Shown here in pieces: positions 52,401-61,400 of a DNA stretch of 64,000 bases. A program made the translations under genes and the position numbers. Position 1 is the first letter of the stretch. Every line of letters starts with the position of its first letter. Under the pieces are notes generated by a model. That model saw only the letters and a program-made list of their open reading frames with translations, had not been told where the DNA came from and ran no database searches. Origin of the DNA: Anisus vortex (taxonomy: Eukaryota > Mollusca > Gastropoda > Planorbidae). The stretch is taken from contig OX421497.1 of assembly GCA_949126835.1 (NCBI GenBank), forward strand, positions 44,539,226 through 44,603,225, written 5' to 3'.

Positions 52401-55400
52401 CCTGACCCTTTTCTCTAGAGACTGTAAATAATCTCTCTCAATCTAGAAGAAGGAAGTAAAGATAAGTAGAGTTAAATATTGAGTTCAACTAAAGAAATTA
52501 TATCATTTGATTATATCAGTTTGGCAATCATACTTACGTCTAAAAGTTTTCTCATTTCATTCCATTTAAAGTCCGCTGTTTGAAATAGCTTGTTGTACAA
52601 GTCAATGCGATTGTAGACATCATCCCACAGGGCCGTGAGTCTCATGAGCAATCTGGCAAGGTCCTGGAGAACAAGAAGTGACCAACCGTTAGCGTCGAAC
52701 AACCAATTTGTGAATTGTAAAAAACATTTTAGAAAAAAGTAAGAGAGAAAATGCTTTCATTACCTGGACAGAACCAGCAGGAGCTTCAGAAATCATTGTC
52801 TTGGCTTCTTCTGATACTTGATTCACTTCTGCTTTTTTACCATCAATTTCAGCTTTTAAGTTCTGAAATTTTTTTAGTTGAAGACTATTTATTACACATA
52901 ATAAATAAATGGAAATTAAGAAGTATTTAAAATATATCACCAAGAATACGTTTTAACAAACCAAATCAAATTAGAACGCTTTCCATAACTTTTAATGTTT
53001 TAAACTATAATAATATTTTAAATAAAAAAAAAAATCTTTAAGAATTTATATCACATACCCTTTTTAAAAAAATGAACAATGTTGGTTCTTCAAATAGATG
53101 AATTGTAGTATAAGCTATTAACTAATGATAACGATTGGCTCTTACAACTTGAAAGTTTTCTGTTCATCAAGCCATTATTAGCTTTAAGAGATTTCCTAAT
53201 GTAATATAGTACTGTGAGAAACTCCCACAATTAAAACAAACCTTGAATTTCTTGGTCTTCACTTGTAGGTCATTAGCATTGTCCACTGAGTAATCCTTAT
53301 TGGTCAAGCTGTCTTTGGTCTCTGTCAGCCACATGTTGAGGGCCTCGATTCTGTCGTAGATAGTCTGGCTTTCCTTCAGGGTCTGGACCAGTCTCTGGTT
53401 CTGCTTAGAGGCCAGGTCCACCACCTTCTCCCACCTGCTGTTCAGATCATTCACCTGTTTCTCCACCTGGGCCCTGTAGGTCGGCTCGGCATCGCTGACA
53501 AAGTTCTTCCACATGGCGTTGACATTTTTCATATTAGTCTGCAATGTCTTGATGTCTTCCTCTACACCCTAAAGTTGAATAGGTGAATGATTTTTTATTG
53601 TTTTCTTTTTATGCTTTGGGATTTAGTTCTGTAAGAAGCTCATGTCTCTTCCTACACACCTTAAAGTTACATTGGTCAATTGTTTTTATTGTTTTCTTTT
53701 TATGCGAGACACCCTGGCCTATCTAGTATAGTGAAGGCTAAGATCTGTTCCCAGGTCTGGAAGGCCTCCCTGAGTTTACCCAGCTTTGATGGATACCTGA
53801 CAATAGTTGGGGCGATGTATGGGTGGCTGGGCATTGTGCTGAACACACAATCCCCTAGTATGCTGTGGCCACAGAAAACTGTTAACGCTGCTTCACTGGC
53901 CCTATAGATCAAATTAATCTGACAGGGATACTTCTCTTTTTAAGCTTTAATGTCTTGTCAAAAACAATTGAATTAAGCATCCGTGAGTCTTGAAGGATTT
54001 CTCGCCCCCTTTATTTCTGATGCACTTTAAAAGATGGCTATTCAAGCTAGGTGTGAAATGCTTTTTTAGCCACACCATCACAAAGGCAAGACTTACTTCA
54101 ATCTTTGCATATATTAAAAAGGTTTCTGTAAGATTCAAATATTTGTTTTCTGTATGTTTGTTGATTTAAGATCATTTATAAATATAATTCTGATTTGAAA
54201 ACTCTACCAATAGAAAGTCTTTTGAAAACAACATGATCTATTTTTGAGTAAAAACAACAATTAACAGTGGGGAAAAAAAGGGTTTAACCTATAGGTAGTA
54301 AATATCAGAAAAAAATAAACAAGAGAAATTATTTACATTGCTTTCTTGTAGTTGGGCTTGCAGTGCAGTGATGTCCCCTACTGCTGGATCTGGTGCATGA
54401 AGAAAGACATCCATCTCATTCATCCATTTTATCAAGCCATCCATTTGATCCTGGGAATGTTTCAAACACAGTTCAAGGGAATCAAATTTTATTTTTGTAT
54501 CAACAGTATTATTTTTACCAATTGCATTTTCCCAGACTCTAATTGATGATATGTAAATTACCTGAAACTCTTTAGCATTGGAAAGTGATTTCTCCAGTTT
54601 AGCCAGTCTTTGCTCTATTGTTTTAGAAACTGTTGTCCACTCGGCGTTTAACTCGTTCAGATCATCTTGAAATGCTTTGGCCCGGTCAGGGGGCGACTTC
54701 TGGATGAGGTCATTGCCAGTCTTGTTGATAAACTCCAGGCTAGGGGTGTGTTCTTGGATCTCCCTGCTGAGTTCCTATACAAGATGAAAAAAATTGTTTA
54801 TAGACGTTCCTTATAGATGAAAGATGAATACATCCTAGGCCCAAAACTCCTGCAGGGCAACAGGGATTGGTCACTGCATGGTTAGAAACTGGGTCGTTTT
54901 GTTGACAGTCTAGCGTACTAACCGCAGGAATATTTGAAAATATTCAAATAGTTATAAGAATCAATCAGAACATTAAGCCATCAATATAATTTTTTTTCAG
55001 TTCAGATCTTATATAGAAACCATGGCACAAAGGAGAAGAGAAAGCCCTTGCCTGCAGTTAAAAGATGTCTGCAAAAAAGACATGTTTCTGGCGCGCATAG
55101 AGCGTAAGTCGGGGAGGACCAAGGAACAAGCCTCCTGGCAGACAAAGGTACCAAAGGGGAACGCCACCCTTGCAGAAAGGAGCGAAGCGAGCCAGGAGAA
55201 AGGCAAGGGGCAGAGGAAAAAGAGACTACACCATTGTCCCTTGAAGATGGATGGGAAAACAATCCCTATAATCATTTAGACCAGCAAATGGAAAAGAGAG
55301 AAAGTTAATTAAAACACTAGTACGCCGATACTGTTTACTTAATGTGGACCTGTCAATAGTTACTTTGATGTAAATATTTATGTAGTCATCTCAATGTTAA

Positions 55401-58400
55401 AACAAATTTATATCATCTTGTTTATCTGGGTACAACGTCATATAAACATTATCAAGTTGTAATGTTAAAATACAAGTCTAGAACATTAACGTTCAGAATT
55501 TTTAGTGTCAAAATACTTGTTATGTATAGATGAACATTACAAAATATAAATACATGCATGTTCATTTTTTTTATTCAAGTAATATTATGATAAAAAAATA
55601 TAGATTAATTGTGTGTCGAATTTGAATACTTTGTACTTAATTTGTTTTTTAAATAAATTTAAAACCCATTATATTATCTTAAAATGTACTGACTTTGTAG
55701 TTTTCAAGTTGAGAGGTCAAGGTCACAATGTTGCTCATGGTCACTTTTTCAGATTTGACAGCGACATCAATTCCTTTAATCCATTTCTTCAATGAAGCTA
55801 AGGCCTCAATGTAGGTCTGGGGAGGGACTCTGTCCAAAGCTTCCATCAGTTGTTTCTGTCTTTGATCTGATAAAAATATATGAAACAGCCTGTCATTTCA
55901 AGTCATGAAACAATATTTTAATTCCTGAAACTAATCTTTCAATTTTTTTTCCATTTAACATATATATTTTGTTCAAACACATTGACATGAAACACAATAA
56001 TGACACTAAAAACATGTAAACAAATAAAACTGTCATAGCCACATGTAGCAGTCCATGAAACAAACATTTATTAAAAAGGGGTTGAATATAAACAATATAT
56101 TGTAAAATGATAAATATTAGCAAATTTTAGTATTACAAAAAAAGCAATCATGATATGAAAACAGAAATATAAATGAGAATGAAATCCAGTTTTGTTTATG
56201 AAATGAAGAGCACAGAAAAAAAGTTGTTTGTTTTAGAAATAATCAATACAAACAACATCAATGACAAATAGAACAACAAAATGTTTTCATCAATATGTGA
56301 TTGAATTCTGTTTAGGTCTTACAGTAATCAAACAGTTACCAAATTGTGTCTGCAAATTATTCAGATATCTTTATGTCCTCTAATAAAACATACCTCCCCC
56401 ACCCCTAACAATTAACAATAAATAATAAACACAAGCAACACATTTGCCTCAAGAAACTTGCAAGTAGTTTTTAAATGCTTTTTGGTTGGGTCTACAAATT
56501 ACCTTGCTACGACAACGAGGAGCCTTATATTTGTTTGTAAAAATGGAAACAATTTGTTTTGTGAATGAAATGTTTGGCCACCTGTATGTTGTACAGTAGT
56601 TTTGTGTTTGAAATGTTTGGCCACCTGTATGTTGTACAGTAGTTTTGTGAATGAAATGTTTGGCCACCTGTATGTTGTACAGTAGTTTTGTGAATGAAAT
56701 GTTTGGCCACCTGTATGTTGTACAGTAGTTTTGTGAATGAAATGTTTGGCCACCTGTATGTTGTACAGTAGTTTTGTGAATTAACGTGTTAATAATTTTT
56801 AGAAAGGAAACAAAATGTTCAACTTCTCACACAGTGAAAAGCAAGGAAAATGTAAAACTATTTATTTGAAGTAGTCATTTATTAAATGCACATTTATTTA
56901 TGATGTGTCTTATTCATAGCATTAAAAAACACATGTTTCCTGTAGAAAGGAAACAACTAGCAAACATTGATGTAAAGGCACATTGTGGTGTGTTGGTGCT
57001 GATAGTTTGTTTTAAAGGACTACTTACACTCTGGGGAGTCTGCATAGAAATTACTCCATTTAACACAAGAGATGCATGTTGGGGATGAATGAATGAATGA
57101 ACAAAATCATGAATGAACAAAATCATGATTGACTGAATGAAGACATTCATTTACCACTTAATGATGACAATTATGAATAAATGAATACAAAAAAACAGAA
57201 CAGAATTAGGAGAACAAAAGATTGATTAAAGTCATAGTGCGTATATTTATGATTATTATTATGATTAAATAATAATATTAATTTTAGTTGTACACAAATA
57301 TAAAGACCAAAAGTGATGAAATAAAAACCATAATCCTAAAAATAATAAAATGTCTTTGAATTTATGTGACTGAATATTTGCAAACTTTACCAATGAAACA
57401 TTATTTTCTTCAAATTTATTATAAAGTCATGCCTTTAAAAGTAGGCTTTATAATTCATTGATAAAATTACATTTTCCTAATTTCTATGTCGCTACTGTCA
57501 GGTACAAACCGGCCAAGTCAGAGACAGCAAATTATTCAGGAGAAGCAAAAAACAGCTTGGATCATGTAAATAAAACATTGACAATAGACCTCTTTTGACA
57601 CAATGAACTAATGATCAATACTGAGATATTTTAAGACATCATAGGGGATTTCATAAAGAAGGATTTGACGTATGAAAATTTCTGACTTGGCCGGTTAGTG
57701 TCTGACAGTATTCATGCGTTGTTTCCAAATTGAAATTGTAAGTAGAAATAGTTGTTGTTTTTAAAATAAAGTAAGGTGCATGTTAAAAAAAACACAGGTA
57801 TTAGCTTTTCTCACCAAGTTTAGAAAAAGCTTGCTGCCATCTATGTGTGAAGTTATCCAAGTCTGTCTTGATGGACAGTGCAGTGTCATACTTGCGAATT
57901 ATCTGCTCACCATTAGTTCGAAGTCTGTCAATTCTGTCTTGATGAGCTTGCATGGCCTTTACTTTCACCTAAAAATAAGCCTTCAATGGTCATGTGTGTG
58001 GCACAGTTCACATAACTAAGGGCTGAAAGTTTGTTTCTCATTTGTAAATTATGCATTTTGCTTTGAAATTGTACAAGAGTTCAGAATCAGAGTCTGATCT
58101 AGTAACTATTCAAATTCTCACTTAGACTTAGACACATACTCATTAAACTTAGAGAAAAACTTTCATTTCAAAACTAATTGCTGAAAAAATGGCAACTTCC
58201 CTATATTGTTAAAAACACAATTAATGCGAAAAAGAATTACTTTTAATATATATTTTTAGCAGTTCTATCTAACCTTGCATTGGTCCAACTGCCGAAGGAT
58301 CTCTGGAGCGTCATCAGCTATGTTCTCTGCTGATTTGATCCACTTCTCATAGGTTGCCATTAGGTCTTGTAGAGCAGTCAGCTCTGTGTAGAACTTTTTC

Positions 58401-61400
58401 ATTTCAAAATTGAGCTCCACCTGTTAGATAATGAGAACAATACCATAGGGACGCTTTTGTAAGTGACTTTTATGCATGGAACGGGTTACCTGATTTATCT
58501 TAACTGACAAATTACAGACATTCCTTTTATACAGTAGAATTTTGGGTCCTAGGCTATGTGTGGTTTTTGAATTTTAAAAAGTGTTTAATTCAAGTACAAC
58601 TTAAAAAAAAAAACCAGTAAATACTGATTGGTGTGGGGTTGCTGTGGGTGAGAGAGTGGGGTGAAAATTTGATAGAATGTCTTGTCATCCACATCATGCT
58701 CAAGCGACAAATTTCAGCTCGATAGGAAAACCGGATTTGGGTCTATCAGCCTTCTGAAGAGATTTTGCCCATCAGAAAGTTGTGCGAAGAAATATTTAAA
58801 GGCTAATCAGGTCGTTTAGATTAAATTAGGAAAAGGAACAAACTTACTTTAGCTTGTGTGTCTTTCAGTTTTTCATTCAGTTTAAGCCACCTTTCATTAA
58901 GACCTTTCAATATTATAGTCATGGTGTCATATGAATCACCCGCTGCAGAGAGATTTGACAAATCTTCATTCTCCAGTTTATTAATATTGGAATAAGAAAT
59001 TGCAAGAATATTTGTTTTCTATTACATTAAAAAAAAATAAAGTAAGTCCATATAGTGTAAAATTTTTAAAAAGGTGGTATTCCTTTTTAGATTATTTTTC
59101 TTTCTTAGGGTTAATCAAACAATTTCTTCCTTTCCATGGCAAGGTCAGCTATGCTATATATTCCCCCCCCCCCCCCCACTCCACTAAGATCAGCTACCTT
59201 CAGAACTAATTAGTCCTAGGGACAACCTCCACACTCAGGGGGGAATAACTCCTGACCATTCAACAAGGATTTCAACCTGTCCCCAACAGAATTGCAATTC
59301 AACCTGCTTCTGGCTAGTTTCCCTACAAAGCCTATACAACTAAAAATATTATTTACACATATTGTTCATAATATAGTGAATTGTACAAGAAACATTTCAC
59401 ATAAGAAGAAATCTACAAAGGGGGAAAAAATGTAAACATAGATTGTACAATAAAAATAACTTTAGTTTGGCCTGACCTATTTTCAATTCTCTAATGACAG
59501 TTTCCCCAAGTGTGAGCAGTCTCTGTACATCTATTTGGTGAGCTCTGACTGAACTTTCTGTGTCCTGCATTGTAACACAAAATAGAGAACGTGTTTTAAT
59601 TACATGGTAGAGTAACGTCCAAGAGATCTAACAAAGCAAATTTTATAAAATAAAGTTTTTAATTTTTTTTTAAGCGTTTTTATTATGAACATATTAAAGT
59701 AGCAATCCCCTATGACCAAATTGATCGGTAGGGCCTGTGACGAAGTGTTCAACGGTTTCCATGGCATAGGCATACTAGGGGATTGTGTGGGCAGCACAAT
59801 GCCCAGCTGCCTTTACTTTGCCCCAACCCAATGCCAGGTACCTATCAATAATAATAATAATAATAATGAAGCTTATATAGCGCATATCCCGCAATTAGTT
59901 CTATGTGCTTAACAATTACATTTACACATACATTTTACATATCAGAGCTGGATAAACTAAGGGACACCATCCAGTTGCACTAACAGAACGCGCTGCCTCT
60001 GGACCACCATACCCACTTGTTAAACACATGTCTTGTTAATTTGAAACATTAAACACACAAGAATAGAAACATTCCGAGATAAATAAACAGAACTACATTC
60101 TAAAGTAAAGTTCTGTACCAGGATGAGAACTCTCTGTTCTTCCACTGTGAATGGCTCCTGTGGGTTTTCAGACACCAGTATATGTAAAGTGGACTCTGTC
60201 CTGTCCATCCAGTCTAATAGACTCTTCAGTTCCAGATCAAATTCAGACCTGGACGCTGAATCCACTCGTCTCTTCTTAGGGGCCGCAGATGTTGTCTGCA
60301 CACTTGAGGCCTCCATCATCTCTTCTTCATAAAAGTCTGACACCTTTGAAAGCTCTACACCGGAATTGGCAATCTGAAGGAAGCAACAACAAAATCCATC
60401 ATATAAATAATTGTGAAGAAATATAATATAATAAATTACATATGTTGAATTCATCAAGAAGAATAGATTCGAATTTTGTAAGCTGTGAATTTTATCTTTT
60501 TTTATACTAATATTCTATCATTGTATTATAAACCAAGAGTAATGCACTTTAAATCTCTTTGATCAAGGTTTATAGTAACCATGACTACAAAGAGAGTATG
60601 TTCTCATTCCAAAGTCTACTAGAGATATCCCTATAGTTCTAACTAGATAAATGTGCATCAAATATACATTTTTTTTCCTAGATAATCCAATCCAAACGCA
60701 ATGAAATAATATCAACATGCAAACATGTAAAGATTAGCTCTTTCTGCTTTAAAATAATATTTTGCAGTTTAAAAAAACAAAACAATAAAAAAAATAGAAC
60801 TAATGCCAAAAGAATAGAATATCTTCAATTGTCAAGTTAAGTCATTTCAGTTTTAAAAATATTTTGCTGTACAGAAACAAAAAATAAAAAAACTTGAACT
60901 AATGTACAGAAATATAAAACCTCCAGTTACCTCCTTGCTTTGAGACTCCATGTCTTGTACTAGTTTCTCCCATCTCTCCTGAAACACTTCAAGCATGGTG
61001 GAGATTTTAGTGATGGCCTCCTGGTTATCCACCACGGACACTATTTGTTGGCCACACTCATTCAACGCATCAAAACGCCGGACTTGTTCAACCATGTCAT
61101 TTTCTATTGACTACAAATGAAAGAAAAATCAGAACATTTTATTGAAATTGCTTGTTTGTTTTTTTTCAAAACATGAGTGTCAACTAATTAATTTGGTAGT
61201 TAATTAGAGCTTTTGGTAGCAATGTAAGGTTAGTTGGCAATGTGAGGCTAGCTGCCAATGTAAGGTTAGTTGGCAATGTGAAGCTAGCTGGCAATGTCAA
61301 GCTAGCTGGCAATGTGAAGCTAGCTGGCAATGTGAAGCTAGCTGGCAATGTGAAGCTAGCTGGCAATGTGAAGCTAGCTTGCAATGTGAGGCTAGCTGGC

